Part shown: piece by piece, positions 9,565-18,757 of the stretch
How positions within the stretch are numbered: position 1 is the stretch's first letter
Layout: each line of letters begins with the position of its first letter
NCBI RefSeq assembly: GCF_014931275.1
Contig: NZ_CP063110.1
Location: forward strand, 1,782,001 to 1,846,000
DNA: 64,000 bases
Source: Haemophilus parainfluenzae
Lineage (GTDB): Bacteria; Pseudomonadota; Gammaproteobacteria; Enterobacterales; Pasteurellaceae
Direction: 5' to 3'
Made by a program: the position numbers and the translations under genes
Notes under the pieces: generated by a model
The model's database searches: none
What the model was told of the DNA's origin: nothing
Seen by the model: only the letters and a program-made list of their open reading frames with translations

Positions 9565-10263
9565 ATGCGACTAGATAAATTTATTGCCGAGAATACCGGT
9601 TTAACCCGTTCACAAGCCACCAAGGTCATTCGCCAAAGTGCGGTCAAAATTAACGGTGAAATTGTGAAAAATGGTGCGACCAAAGTCAGTCAAGAAGATG
9701 AAATTTATTTTGAAGATGAATTATTGACTTGGGTGGAAGAAGGTCAATATTTTATGTTGCATAAGCCTCAGGGCTACGTTTGCTCTCATGATGACGGTGA
9801 CTATCCAACTATTTATCAATTCTTTGAACAGCCTCTTTCTGGCAAATTACACAGCGCAGGACGATTAGATGTGGATACAACAGGGCTCGTGCTATTAACG
9901 GATGATGGGCAATGGTCACATCGTATTACCTCACCAAAGCATCAATGTGAGAAAACCTATTTAGTCACTTTAGCTGACCCGGTTGAGAACCATTATGCCT
10001 CAGCCTGTGAAGAAGGCATTCTATTACGTGGCGAAAAAGAACCAACTAAGCCAGCAAAACTTGATGTGTTAGATGATTACAACGTGAATCTGACTATCTC
10101 AGAAGGCCGCTATCACCAGGTGAAACGAATGTTTGCCGCGCTGGGTAATAAAGTCGTAGCACTCCATCGTTGGAGAATCGGTAACGTTGAATTAGATGAA
10201 AGCTTAGAAGAAGGCGAATTTCGTCCACTTACTCAGGAAGAAATCGACAATTTAGTGAAATAA
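9565..10263 (+). CDS. rsuA: 16S rRNA pseudouridine(516) synthase RsuA
   Basis: A 232-residue RsuA-family pseudouridine synthase that isomerises U516 of 16S rRNA. An S4 RNA-binding domain occupies residues about 1-55, followed by the catalytic domain with GRLDVDTTGLVLLTDDG; the catalytic aspartate is Asp102, as in E. coli RsuA. The C-terminal YHQVKRMFAALGNKVVALHR segment is also characteristic. Length equals the family norm. It is co-directional with the upstream DUF1919 gene and the downstream transporter. A USS is embedded near 9637 in the coding sequence. Confidence 0.95.
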   Translation: MRLDKFIAENTGLTRSQATKVIRQSAVKINGEIVKNGATKVSQEDEIYFEDELLTWVEEGQYFMLHKPQGYVCSHDDGDYPTIYQFFEQPLSGKLHSAGRLDVDTTGLVLLTDDGQWSHRITSPKHQCEKTYLVTLADPVENHYASACEEGILLRGEKEPTKPAKLDVLDDYNVNLTISEGRYHQVKRMFAALGNKVVALHRWRIGNVELDESLEEGEFRPLTQEEIDNLVK

Positions 10264-10264
10264 T

Positions 10265-11455
10265 ATGAGCCAAAATATTAAACCTACCTTTATTTTTATC
10301 GCCACGCTCGGCATCCTCTCAATGCTACCTCCTTTGGGCGTAGATATGTATATTCCGTCCTTTTTAAATATTGCCGAAGACTTAAATATCAACTCCGAGC
10401 AAGTACAGCATACGCTAACATTCTTCGCTTATGGTATGGCCGCGGGGCAATTATTCTGGGGGCCCTTTGGCGATAGTTTTGGTCGCAAACCAATTATTTT
10501 ATTAGGTGTGATTATTGGTGCCATCACTGCCATTATTTTAACGGGTATTCATTCTATTGGCAGTTTCACTGCGCTGCGTTTCGTTCAAGGTTTCTTTGGA
10601 GCTGCGCCTGTTGTGCTTTCTGGGGCTTTATTACGAGATTTATTTAGCAAAGATCAACTGTCTCGAATCATGTCCACCATCACGCTTGTCTTTATGATCG
10701 CACCACTTGTTGCGCCCATAATTGGTGGGTATATTGTGAAATATTTCCACTGGCATATGATTTTTTATGTGATTGGCATCATGGGATTTCTTGCAGCATT
10801 GCTTGTCTTTTTCATTATTCCCGAGACCCATAAAAAAGAAAATCGTATTCCCCTGCGCCTGAATATCATTGCCCGTAACTTCATGACACTTTCTAAACAA
10901 AAAGAAGTGTTAGGTTATATGGCGGCGGCTTCTTTTGGTTTTGGTGGCTTATTTGCTTTCGTCACAGCTGGTTCGATTGTTTATATCGGTATTTATGGCA
11001 TTCCAGTCGATCAATTTGGCTATTTCTTTATGATCAATATCGCGATTATGACCGCTGCTTCTTATCTAAATGGGAAATTTGTATTGAAGCTAGGTGCTGA
11101 AACCATGTTACAAATTGGTATTGCCGTACAATTTATTTCAGGAATCTGGCTATTTTTAACCGCACTTTTTGATTTTGGTTTTTGGTCAATGGCAATTGGT
11201 GTGGCCTTTTTTGTAGGTCAAAACCCATTAATCTCATCCAATGCTACCGCCTCTATTCTAGAAAAATTCCCAACTATGGCGGGTACCGCAAATTCATTAA
11301 TGGGAAGTGTACGTTTTGGTGTCGGCGCAGTGATGGGCTCCTTGGTAGCGAGCTTTAAAATGGAAACCGCTGCACCAATGCTCTATACAATGACAGCTTG
11401 CGTGGTTATTTCAGCTCTTTCTTATTACTTCCTTACTTATCGAAATGAACGATAA
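10265..11455 (+). CDS. Bcr/CflA family drug-resistance MFS transporter
   Basis: A 396-residue major facilitator with 12 predicted membrane helices. The N-terminal signature PPLGVDMYIPSF and the loop motif GPFGDSFGRKPIILLG (motif A) place it in the Bcr/CflA drug:H+ antiporter group, which exports bicyclomycin, sulfonamides or peptides. The actual substrate is unknown. Its ATG lies one base after the rsuA stop, so the two are translationally linked, as in other gammaproteobacteria where bcr follows rsuA. A palindromic terminator follows at 11485-11516. Confidence 0.9.
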   Translation: MSQNIKPTFIFIATLGILSMLPPLGVDMYIPSFLNIAEDLNINSEQVQHTLTFFAYGMAAGQLFWGPFGDSFGRKPIILLGVIIGAITAIILTGIHSIGSFTALRFVQGFFGAAPVVLSGALLRDLFSKDQLSRIMSTITLVFMIAPLVAPIIGGYIVKYFHWHMIFYVIGIMGFLAALLVFFIIPETHKKENRIPLRLNIIARNFMTLSKQKEVLGYMAAASFGFGGLFAFVTAGSIVYIGIYGIPVDQFGYFFMINIAIMTAASYLNGKFVLKLGAETMLQIGIAVQFISGIWLFLTALFDFGFWSMAIGVAFFVGQNPLISSNATASILEKFPTMAGTANSLMGSVRFGVGAVMGSLVASFKMETAAPMLYTMTACVVISALSYYFLTYRNER

Positions 11456-11484
11456 AGTGCGGTCAATTTTCAGATCAATTTAAA

Positions 11485-11516
11485 ACAATAAAGGCGGGAT
11501 ATCCCGCCTTTATTGT
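11485..11516. terminator. Perfect 32-base palindromic terminator
   Basis: A 16-base arm and its exact complement meet with no spacer, centred at 11500/11501, with GGCGGGAT/ATCCCGCC at the core and A-runs and T-runs outside. It lies between convergent bcr and alsT and should stop transcription from both sides. Confidence 0.85.
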
Positions 11517-11528
11517 GCCTATCAAAAT

Positions 11529-12968
11529 TTATTTCCAAATTCGATGATCTAATACTCGTTTTTTAATTTCAGGATAGAGGCCAATTTTAAATTCAGGCTC
11601 TTTTCCTTCTTTTAATTGACGTTGATAGTCTTTCATTAACTTCCACACAATCGGGGAAAGTAAAACGATCGCGACTAAGTTAATGATTGCCATCACAGCC
11701 ATCACCGTATCCGCAAAATTCCACACGACATTGCCTGATTTTACTGAACCGAAATAAACAAAGAACAATACCGATAAGCGGAACAACCATACAAACCAAG
11801 GTTTATTTTTAATAAAGCGAATGTTACTTTCCGCATAAGCATAGTTACCAATGATAGAGGAATAAGCGAAAAGCAATAAGATGAAAGCTAAGAAGTGTAC
11901 TCCGAACTCTCCTACATGATAACGCAATGCATTTTGCGTTAAGGAAATACTTTTCAGTGTTTCACTGCCGTAATTATCTGAAAGCAGGATAATCACTGCC
12001 GTACAAGTACAGACGATCATGGTATCCACAAACACACCAAGCATTTGCACTAAACCTTGGCTTACTGGATGTTTTACATGTGCTGCAGCGGCCGCATTTG
12101 GTGCAGACCCCATCCCTGCTTCATTAGAGAATAATCCCCGTTTTATCCCCATCATCATGGCTTTAGAGACTAAAGCACCAAACATTCCACCTGCTGCAGA
12201 TTGGAAAGTAAAGGCACTTTTATAAATATTGGCGATTACCGTTGGGATCATATCAATATGCATGCCTAAGATAATTACCGCCATAATTAGATAAAAGAGT
12301 GCCATCATCGGTACTACGCTACTAGAAATGGTCGCAATACGTTTCACGCCACCGAAAATAATCGCGGCAGTTAAAATAACTAAAACAAGACCAACATATT
12401 CACCTTGCCAATTCCAAGCATTTTTAGTTGCTTCTACGATTGAGTTTGCTTGTACTGAATTAAATGCAAAACCAAAGGTAAAAATAAGTGATACAGCAAA
12501 CGCTACTGCTAAGCAACGTGATTTTAAACCTTGTGTAATGTAGTAAGCAGGGCCACCACGGAAAGAGCCATCTTTATCTTGAATTTTAAATACTTGTGCT
12601 AAGGTAGATTCTGCAAAAGCACTCGACATGCCAATAAATGCCGTTACCCACATCCAAAATACGGCACCTTCACCACCAAGCGCAATAGCTGTTGCCACAC
12701 CACTGATATTACCGACACCAACTCGGCTGGCTAACCCTGTTGCAAATGCCTGGAATGGTGTTAAAGAATTCCCCTCAGTAGCACGTCCAAACCACATTTC
12801 ACGTATACTTGCAGGGAAAAGACGCAATTGTACTAAGCCTGTTGTAATCGTAAAAAATAAGCCTACACCTAATAAAATAACAATCGTGATATTCCATAAT
12901 GGCTCATCTAAATGTTCAACAACCCATGTTAAACCTTGCTCAATCCAGTTCCCAAATTCTGTCAACAT
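11529..12968 (-). CDS. AGCS family sodium:alanine/glycine symporter
   Basis: A 479-residue integral membrane protein of the alanine/glycine:cation symporter family (AlsT/DagA type), importing alanine or glycine with sodium. Typical signatures are GLASRVGVGNISGVATAIALGG (residues about 75-100) and SNEAGMGSAPNAAAAA (about 290-305). About 10-11 helices are predicted. Start: ATG at 12968 with GAGG five bases upstream; a TTG eight codons further upstream is less likely. It lies downstream of nagK but is separated by a strong terminator. Substrate preference cannot be read from the sequence. Confidence 0.93.
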   Translation of the reverse strand: MLTEFGNWIEQGLTWVVEHLDEPLWNITIVILLGVGLFFTITTGLVQLRLFPASIREMWFGRATEGNSLTPFQAFATGLASRVGVGNISGVATAIALGGEGAVFWMWVTAFIGMSSAFAESTLAQVFKIQDKDGSFRGGPAYYITQGLKSRCLAVAFAVSLIFTFGFAFNSVQANSIVEATKNAWNWQGEYVGLVLVILTAAIIFGGVKRIATISSSVVPMMALFYLIMAVIILGMHIDMIPTVIANIYKSAFTFQSAAGGMFGALVSKAMMMGIKRGLFSNEAGMGSAPNAAAAAHVKHPVSQGLVQMLGVFVDTMIVCTCTAVIILLSDNYGSETLKSISLTQNALRYHVGEFGVHFLAFILLLFAYSSIIGNYAYAESNIRFIKNKPWFVWLFRLSVLFFVYFGSVKSGNVVWNFADTVMAVMAIINLVAIVLLSPIVWKLMKDYQRQLKEGKEPEFKIGLYPEIKKRVLDHRIWK

Positions 12969-13017
12969 AAAAACCTCGCTTAAAAAAATCAATATTTTGA
13001 TTGTAGAGAGATAAAAG

Positions 13018-13056
13018 AAAAAATCCAGTTTTCTTAAAAAGAAACTGGATTTTTAT
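13018..13056 (-). terminator. Terminator after nagK
   Basis: AAATCCAGTTT / AAACTGGATTT inverted repeat around a ten-base loop, followed on the minus strand by a T-run. It lies 50-88 bases after the nagK stop and just before the symporter start. Confidence 0.8.
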
Positions 13057-13105
13057 CCTATAACACAAAATTTATTCAGATTTTTGCTGTATTTTTAGAT
13101 TAAAT

Positions 13106-14023
13106 CTATTCACGTTTTAAAAATAATGCTGCAGCACCACGCACTCCACCAGAATCACCATGTTTTGCTTTTTTGATTGGTGGCACTTTTGCACTACGCA
13201 TTAAATGAGGTGGCAATGCTTTTGGTAACGCTTCATAGAGATAATCAAAATTCGATAAACCACCACCAAGAACAATCATATGTGGATCAAATGCAGTGAT
13301 AATGTTACCGATAGAAATAGCCGCTAACTCTACAAAAATGCGAACAAAATCAACCGCACTTTCCTCTTTCGCATAAAAACGATCGATAATTTCTTTCGCT
13401 GATAATTCCTCGCCTTTTAAATCACGGTACAACATTTCAAAGCCACGACCTGAAATATACGTATCCAAACAAGCGTGATTACCACAACCACATTGATAAA
13501 TAGGGGCTTTATCCCAACCCAATAATTTTAAGGCATGATAATTTAATTGAAGATGCCCTAACTCCCCTGCCATCCCCACTTGTCCTGAGTGAATTTTGCC
13601 GTTAATCACAAAGCCACCACCAAAACCAGTGCCTAAAATCAGCCCTAATACGGAAGGATATTGGGTATTCTCTTCGTCCCAAGCTTCAGAAAGCGCGAAA
13701 CAATTTGCATCATTTTCAGCTCGTACTTCACGCCCGAGTATTTTCTCAAGATCAGTTAAAATGGGTTTATTATCTGCGACACGAATATTCGTCACTTCAG
13801 CAAGCCCTGTTGTCAAATTAACAAAACCTGGCAACCCAAGGCCTACCGTGCCTTTTTCACCAAAGTGAGCATCTGCACGTTCGACTAAAGTTTTGATCGC
13901 TTGCAACCAATCTTGATAATCCGTTTGTGGCGTTGGCACACGCTCGGTATAAAGCTTTTCTAATTTTTCATTAAAGGCAGCCAATTCAATCTTTGTGCCA
14001 CCAATATCAATACCGTAATACAT
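13106..14023 (-). CDS. nagK: N-acetylglucosamine kinase NagK
   Basis: A 305-residue ROK family sugar kinase, cytosolic, phosphorylating N-acetylglucosamine recovered from cell-wall turnover or the medium. Visible motifs: the ATP phosphate loop [16 protein letters not shown] at the N terminus, [15 protein letters not shown] (catalytic Asp), [13 protein letters not shown], and the zinc motif ELGH...[15 protein letters not shown]. It is close to E. coli NagK throughout, which favours NagK over glucokinase or NanK, though other ROK substrates cannot be excluded. A variant uptake sequence (AGAGCGGT) lies just upstream of the ribosome site near 14040. Confidence 0.88.
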   Translation of the reverse strand: MYYGIDIGGTKIELAAFNEKLEKLYTERVPTPQTDYQDWLQAIKTLVERADAHFGEKGTVGLGLPGFVNLTTGLAEVTNIRVADNKPILTDLEKILGREVRAENDANCFALSEAWDEENTQYPSVLGLILGTGFGGGFVINGKIHSGQVGMAGELGHLQLNYHALKLLGWDKAPIYQCGCGNHACLDTYISGRGFEMLYRDLKGEELSAKEIIDRFYAKEESAVDFVRIFVELAAISIGNIITAFDPHMIVLGGGLSNFDYLYEALPKALPPHLMRSAKVPPIKKAKHGDSGGVRGAAALFLKRE

Positions 14024-14129
14024 ATTGTCTCCTTAAAAGAGCGGTCAAAATTATTGAAATTTATAGGTTGTATTTTCCTTGAAATCAAAATGAAAATCCA
14101 TGACAAAAATCATATTTTCTACAAGCAAT

Positions 14130-14165
14130 AAAAAAGACCGGCTTTATCACTAAAACCGGTCTTTG
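14130..14165. terminator. Terminator after pgpB
   Basis: AAAGACCGG and CCGGTCTTT arms with flanking A/T pairs; on the minus strand the hairpin is followed by TTTTTTATTG. It lies 4 bases after the pgpB stop (14169). Confidence 0.85.
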
Positions 14166-14168
14166 ATG

Positions 14169-14894
14169 CTATTTATTGTTAAACAAGCCTTTCTTCTGTA
14201 AGAAACCAAAAATAATTAAATGAACAATCCATGCTGAAATTATCGCCACAAATAAATCGATTGGATAATGCATCCCAAGGCGTACGCGGCTAATCAACAT
14301 TAATACGCCCCAAATGGTCATGGCACCAATCAGTAATTCCGCCTTAAAAGAACGATTACCTAATAATTGGCTAAATCCAACGGCTAACATTAGCCAAGTG
14401 GCTGCAAAAATAGAATGTCCTGATGGGAAAGAATAACCTGTTTCATCTTCATAATGCGCTTTTAACCAAGCTGGGGTATCTGCTTGTGTAGAATAAAATT
14501 TATCCACTAATTTTGCACGCTCTGAACGATCTTGATGATAAAAAGCATCCGTAGTGCTTTCTGTTTTTTCTGCTAAATAGACGGTGAAAGGACGTGGCTC
14601 GGCAAAAACCGTTTTTAAACCTGTTTTAATCACTTGTGTGGATAATACCGACAGGCCCATTACAATCACTCCCATAATCCACTGTTTACGATTTTCAAAA
14701 AGAAAACGGAAAAGTAAAGCAAACACACCACAGGTAATTAAAGCGTAAGGCACACTACCTGTTTCGGTTAAAAGATAAAGCCAATAATCCCATTCCATTA
14801 ATTGGTTGTTTCCATGCCAATGATAAGCAAAACCCCAAACAAAAAATGGTACAAGACAAAGGAATAACGTATATAATGACAGCCTTTTAAACAT
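14169..14894 (-). CDS. pgpB: Phosphatidylglycerophosphatase B / undecaprenyl-PP phosphatase PgpB
   Basis: A 241-residue membrane phosphatase of the PAP2 superfamily with about six helices. The three phosphatase signatures are present: KTGLKTVFAEPRP (motif 1), SFPSGHSIFAA (motif 2, catalytic His) and SRVRLGMHYPIDLFV (motif 3, nucleophile His). PgpB removes phosphate from phosphatidylglycerophosphate and undecaprenyl pyrophosphate at the periplasmic face. The neighbour ribA is divergent, the order I recall for H. influenzae HI0211-HI0212. Length and topology are typical. Confidence 0.92.
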   Translation of the reverse strand: MFKRLSLYTLFLCLVPFFVWGFAYHWHGNNQLMEWDYWLYLLTETGSVPYALITCGVFALLFRFLFENRKQWIMGVIVMGLSVLSTQVIKTGLKTVFAEPRPFTVYLAEKTESTTDAFYHQDRSERAKLVDKFYSTQADTPAWLKAHYEDETGYSFPSGHSIFAATWLMLAVGFSQLLGNRSFKAELLIGAMTIWGVLMLISRVRLGMHYPIDLFVAIISAWIVHLIIFGFLQKKGLFNNK

Positions 14895-14960
14895 TGTTGC
14901 CTCTTGATAATAAAAATAAAGTTCATATTTTAGCAGAATAAAGTTGAAAAAGGATAAGTT

Positions 14961-15608
14961 ATGTCAAAAATCCAACTGGTTGCTCAAGCCAATTTGCCTA
15001 CCGAATATGGCATATTTAAAATGGTCGGATTTGAATTTCCCGATACAAAAAAAGAACATGTCGCATTAGTAATGGGTGATATTTCAAACCAAGATGAGCC
15101 TGTGCTCGCCCGTATTCATTCGGAATGCTTAACAGGTGATGCATTACACAGTTTGAAATGTGATTGTGGTTTCCAACTGGCGGCTGCGCTACGTCAAATT
15201 AGCGAAGCGGGTCGTGGTGTGTTGATCTATCATCGTGAAGAAGGTCGTGGCATTGGTTTAATTAATAAAATTCGAGCTTATTCGTTACAAGATCAAGGCA
15301 TGGATACCATTGAGGCCAACCTTGCATTAGGCTTTAAAGCTGATGAACGTAACTTTAATGTGTGTGCCGATATGTTTGAATTATTAGGTGTGAAACAAGT
15401 TCGCTTAATGACAAACAACCCGCAAAAAGTAGAAACCATAAAAAAAGCGGGCATTAATATCGTAGAGCGTGTGCCATTGAATGTAGGTGAAAACCGTTAC
15501 AATACGAAATATCTTGATACCAAAGCAAAAAAAATGGGCCATTATATTGTGCATAATAATGAAGAGCATTTAATGACTTGCCCACATTGCCAAGAAGAAG
15601 TGATTTAA
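14961..15608 (+). CDS. ribA: GTP cyclohydrolase II RibA
   Basis: A 215-residue enzyme that opens GTP to start riboflavin synthesis. The zinc site is visible in [20 protein letters not shown], followed by the GTP-binding [18 protein letters not shown] and the substrate region MTNNPQKVE. It is a stand-alone GTP cyclohydrolase II without a fused RibB domain. AAGG lies upstream of the ATG. It is monocistronic with a strong terminator at 15612-15640. I see no FMN riboswitch in the 66-base gap to pgpB. ribE is in the same window at 28 kb. Confidence 0.97.
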   Translation: MSKIQLVAQANLPTEYGIFKMVGFEFPDTKKEHVALVMGDISNQDEPVLARIHSECLTGDALHSLKCDCGFQLAAALRQISEAGRGVLIYHREEGRGIGLINKIRAYSLQDQGMDTIEANLALGFKADERNFNVCADMFELLGVKQVRLMTNNPQKVETIKKAGINIVERVPLNVGENRYNTKYLDTKAKKMGHYIVHNNEEHLMTCPHCQEEVI

Positions 15609-15611
15609 TAA

Positions 15612-15640
15612 AAAAGCCATACAACTGTTGTATGGCTTTT
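15612..15640. terminator. Bidirectional terminator after ribA
   Basis: Thirteen-base perfect stem AAAAGCCATACAA / TTGTATGGCTTTT with a three-base loop. It serves ribA on the plus strand and the small lipoprotein gene on the minus strand (stop at 15656). Confidence 0.9.
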
Positions 15641-15655
15641 CTTTTGCCAAAACAA

Positions 15656-15799
15656 TTATTGATTAACGCCCCAATGACTAGTGTCTTTATCAAATTTCAT
15701 GCCTGAATGGGATCCTTCCGAACCATTAAAATAAACGTCTTTATTTGCGCAAGCTGAAATCACTAATGCACTGATAACAATAAGAATTAATTTTTTCAT
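15656..15799 (-). CDS. Small lipoprotein, 47 residues
   Basis: The 47-residue product starts MKKLILIVISALVISACANK: charged N terminus, hydrophobic core and lipobox ISAC, so the mature lipoprotein would begin at Cys17 and have only about 31 residues. I chose the ATG at 15799 because AGGT lies seven bases upstream; a longer in-frame start at 15841 would destroy the signal peptide. The mature part (YFNGSEGSHSG...) has no motif I recognise. It lies between convergent ribA and divergent queC. Small lipoproteins of this kind occur in Pasteurellaceae; function unknown. Confidence 0.75.
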   Translation of the reverse strand: MKKLILIVISALVISACANKDVYFNGSEGSHSGMKFDKDTSHWGVNQ

Positions 15800-15880
15800 T
15801 GTGTTTACCTTTTTAAAACTAACTTGTCCAAATTGTATCATAACTTTTGTTGGCCTTACCTGCTTAAATTAGTCCTTTTC

Positions 15881-15909
15881 TTGCAAAATTTATCTTTGAC
15901 TTCTACAAT
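15881..15909 (+). promoter_or_regulatory. queC promoter
   Basis: TTGCAA (15881-15886), a 17-base spacer and TACAAT (15904-15909). The predicted start near 15916 lies just before the riboswitch aptamer, a consistent geometry. Confidence 0.65.
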
Positions 15910-15925
15910 ACCGCCTTATTTTTAA

Positions 15926-15963
15926 CTTGTAGTTCGCAAACCTCCTACATAAAAAAACTAGGT
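15926..15963 (+). ncRNA. preQ1-I riboswitch in the queC leader
   Basis: Stem P1 TGTAG (15928-15932) pairs with CTACA (15945-15949) around the loop TTCGCAAACCTC, followed by the A-rich tail ATAAAAAAACTAGG that folds back into P1 and pairs its GG with loop cytosines. This is the compact class I preQ1 aptamer. The tail GG (15961-15962) is also the ribosome site of queC, whose ATG is at 15969, so ligand binding should block translation. The gene controlled, queC, makes the preQ1 precursor, exactly the expected regulon. Confidence 0.85.
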
Positions 15964-15968
15964 ATCCT

Positions 15969-16646
15969 ATGAATATTTCAAATCCTAATCACAATCGTAA
16001 AGCCCTCGTAATCTTCTCTGGTGGACAAGATTCCACAACCTGTTTAATTCAAGCTATTGCCGAATATGGCGTAGAAAATGTCGAAACCGTCACCTTTCAA
16101 TACGGCCAACGTCACGCTATAGAATTAGAAAAAGCCCGTTGGATCGCCAAAGATCTCGGCGTAAAACAAACGTTGATTGATACGTCCGTCATCAAATCTA
16201 TCACCCACAATGCCTTAATGGATGCAAACGCTGACATTGAGCAAAAAGACGGTGAATTACCTAATACCTTTGTGGATGGACGAAATGCGCTATTCTTATT
16301 GTATGCGGCGATTTATGCAAAAGGCCAAGGTATTAATGACATTATCACAGGCGTATGTGAAACAGATTTCAGTGGCTATCCCGATTGTCGCGATGTGTTT
16401 ATCAAATCCATGAATGTCACCCTTAATTTAGCCATGGATTATCCGTTCAATTTAAAAACACCGCTAATGTATCTCACCAAAGCACAAACTTGGGCATTAG
16501 CTGATGAATTAGGTGCGTTAGATTATGTTCGTCAGCATACCCACACTTGCTATGAAGGTGTAGAAGGAGGCTGTGGAGAATGCCCGAGCTGCAAATTGAG
16601 AGATAAAGGCTTGCAGGAATATTTAGCAACAAAAGCAAAAGCTTAG
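15969..16646 (+). CDS. queC: 7-cyano-7-deazaguanine synthase QueC
   Basis: A 225-residue ATP-dependent enzyme that turns 7-carboxy-7-deazaguanine into preQ0 in queuosine biosynthesis. The N-terminal PP-loop motif [12 protein letters not shown] (residues about 14-25) binds ATP, and the C-terminal zinc motif [18 protein letters not shown] provides four cysteines. Length is typical. It is preceded by a preQ1-I riboswitch and followed by a USS-pair terminator at 16697, so it forms its own transcript. Confidence 0.97.
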   Translation: MNISNPNHNRKALVIFSGGQDSTTCLIQAIAEYGVENVETVTFQYGQRHAIELEKARWIAKDLGVKQTLIDTSVIKSITHNALMDANADIEQKDGELPNTFVDGRNALFLLYAAIYAKGQGINDIITGVCETDFSGYPDCRDVFIKSMNVTLNLAMDYPFNLKTPLMYLTKAQTWALADELGALDYVRQHTHTCYEGVEGGCGECPSCKLRDKGLQEYLATKAKA

Positions 16647-16696
16647 TATCTCGATAACTCACTCCATAACAGATTAAATAGATTCAAATGAACCCC

Positions 16697-16738
16697 AAGT
16701 GCGGTCAAAATTCACGTCAAATTTTGACCGCACTTTTA
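16697..16738 (+). terminator. USS-pair terminator after queC
   Basis: AAGTGCGGTCAAAAT (16697-16711) and its complement (16721-16735) around a nine-base loop, followed by TTT. It is built from two inverted canonical uptake sequences and lies 50 bases after the queC stop. Confidence 0.85.
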
Positions 16739-16842
16739 CTTGATATAGTATCCTTATCTTTTCTTATCTTTGATTTTATAAACGCGTCATTTTTTGATAA
16801 AATCACGCTAATTTTTTTATAAATAAGTAACTAATTTTAAAA

Positions 16843-18741
16843 ATGACTACAAATTATTCTGCTCAAGAAATTACGGTTCTAAAAGATCTCGAACCGGTGC
16901 AAATTCGCCCCGGTATGTACACGGACACAACCCGTCCGAATCACCTTGCACAAGAAGTTATTGATAACAGTGTGGATGAAGCCCTTGCGGGTTTTGCCAC
17001 CAAAGTTGAAGTGATTTTACACGCTGATCAATCACTTGAAGTCATTGATAATGGTCGCGGAATGCCAGTGGATATTCACCCAACTGAAGGCGTTTCTGGT
17101 GTCGAAGTGATCTTAACCAAACTTCATGCTGGCGGTAAGTTCTCAAATAAAAACTATGAATTTGCTGGTGGTTTACACGGGGTGGGGATTTCTGTCGTGA
17201 ATGCCCTTTCTGAACGCGTTGATATTCAAGTTAAACGTAACGGTGAAGTATATAAAATTGCTTTTGAAAATGGCGTAAAAGTAGAAGAATTAGAAGTCAT
17301 CGGAACTTGTGGCAGACGTACGACCGGCACCACCGTTCGCTTCAAACCTAATCCAAAATATTTTGATAGCAAGAATTTTTCTGTCAGCCGTTTACGCCAC
17401 TTATTACGTGCGAAAGCCGTACTTTGTTCAGGCTTAGAAATTAAATTTGTCGATAAAGTGAATAACACCGAAGATGTGTGGTGCTATCAAGATGGTCTAT
17501 CCGATTACTTAACCGAAGCGGTGAATGGTTTTGAAACTTTGCCTGAAAAACCTTTTGTTGGTGAATTTAAAGGCTCCACAGAAGCGGTAAGCTGGGCATT
17601 ATTATGGTTACCTGAAGGTGGCGAGCTTATTGCTGAAAGCTATGTAAACTTGATTCCGACAGTTCAAGGCGGAACACACGTAAATGGTCTTCGCCAAGGC
17701 TTGCTCAATGCCATGACCGAATATTGCGAATTCCGCAATAAATTACCACGAGGGGTGAAATTAACAGCAGATGACATTTGGGATCGCTGTGCTTATATTC
17801 TTTCACTGAAAATGCAAGATGCTCAATTTGCCGGCCAAACGAAAGAACGCTTATCTTCCCGTCAAAGTGCGGTCTTTGTTGCAGGTGTTTTAAAAGATGC
17901 CTTCAGTTTATGGTTGAATCAAAACGTGCAAGATGCGGATCGCTTAGCTGAAATGGCTATTAGCTCTGCACAACGTCGTTTAAATGCCGCTAAAAAAGTC
18001 GTACGTAAAAAATTAGTCAGCGGTCCTGCTCTACCGGGTAAATTAGCCGATTGCGCATCACAAAATTTAGAAAAAACCGAATTATTCTTAGTAGAAGGTG
18101 ACTCTGCGGGCGGCTCAGCCAAACAGGCTCGTGACCGTGAATATCAAGCAATTCTGCCGTTACGTGGAAAAATCTTAAATACTTGGGAAGTGGCTAGTGA
18201 TCAAGTACTTGGCTCAACGGAAATTCATGATATTGCAGTGGCGCTTGGTATCGATCCTGATAATGAAGATTTATCTCAACTTCGTTATGGTAAAGTCTGT
18301 ATTTTAGCCGATGCGGACTCTGATGGTTTGCATATTGCCACTCTACTCTGTGCCCTCTTTTTACGTCATTTTCCGAAATTGGTACAAGATGGGCATGTTT
18401 ATGTAGCAATGCCTCCACTCTATCGTATCGATTTAGGCAAAGAAGTGTTTTATGCCCTCGATGAAAACGAAAAAGAAGCGATTTTAGAACGCTTAAAAGG
18501 TAAAAAAGGTACCTTAAACGTACAACGCTTCAAAGGTTTGGGTGAAATGGATCCGTCACAATTACGTGAAACCACCATGGATCCTAATACACGCCGTTTA
18601 GTTCAATTAACCTATGAGCTAGGTGAAGATCAAGGGGCAGAAACATTAGAATTAATGGATATGTTACTCGCCAAAAAACGAGCGGAAGATCGCAAAAATT
18701 GGTTGCAAACCAATGGCGATCAAGTGGATTTAGCTGTTTAA
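16843..18741 (+). CDS. parE: DNA topoisomerase IV subunit B ParE
   Basis: A 632-residue ATPase subunit of topoisomerase IV, which separates daughter chromosomes. GHKL ATPase motifs: EVIDNSVDEALAG (residues about 39-51), DNGRGMP, and the GGLHGVGISVVNAL lid. The TOPRIM domain shows LFLVEGDSAGGSAKQ and ILADADSDGLHI, and the C-terminal tail is complete. Length matches ParE rather than GyrB, which is longer. The next gene starts 16 bases downstream and is the nitrite reductase; the partner parC comes after it. Confidence 0.97.
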   Translation: MTTNYSAQEITVLKDLEPVQIRPGMYTDTTRPNHLAQEVIDNSVDEALAGFATKVEVILHADQSLEVIDNGRGMPVDIHPTEGVSGVEVILTKLHAGGKFSNKNYEFAGGLHGVGISVVNALSERVDIQVKRNGEVYKIAFENGVKVEELEVIGTCGRRTTGTTVRFKPNPKYFDSKNFSVSRLRHLLRAKAVLCSGLEIKFVDKVNNTEDVWCYQDGLSDYLTEAVNGFETLPEKPFVGEFKGSTEAVSWALLWLPEGGELIAESYVNLIPTVQGGTHVNGLRQGLLNAMTEYCEFRNKLPRGVKLTADDIWDRCAYILSLKMQDAQFAGQTKERLSSRQSAVFVAGVLKDAFSLWLNQNVQDADRLAEMAISSAQRRLNAAKKVVRKKLVSGPALPGKLADCASQNLEKTELFLVEGDSAGGSAKQARDREYQAILPLRGKILNTWEVASDQVLGSTEIHDIAVALGIDPDNEDLSQLRYGKVCILADADSDGLHIATLLCALFLRHFPKLVQDGHVYVAMPPLYRIDLGKEVFYALDENEKEAILERLKGKKGTLNVQRFKGLGEMDPSQLRETTMDPNTRRLVQLTYELGEDQGAETLELMDMLLAKKRAEDRKNWLQTNGDQVDLAV

Positions 18742-18757
18742 TTATTTGAGGTTAATC

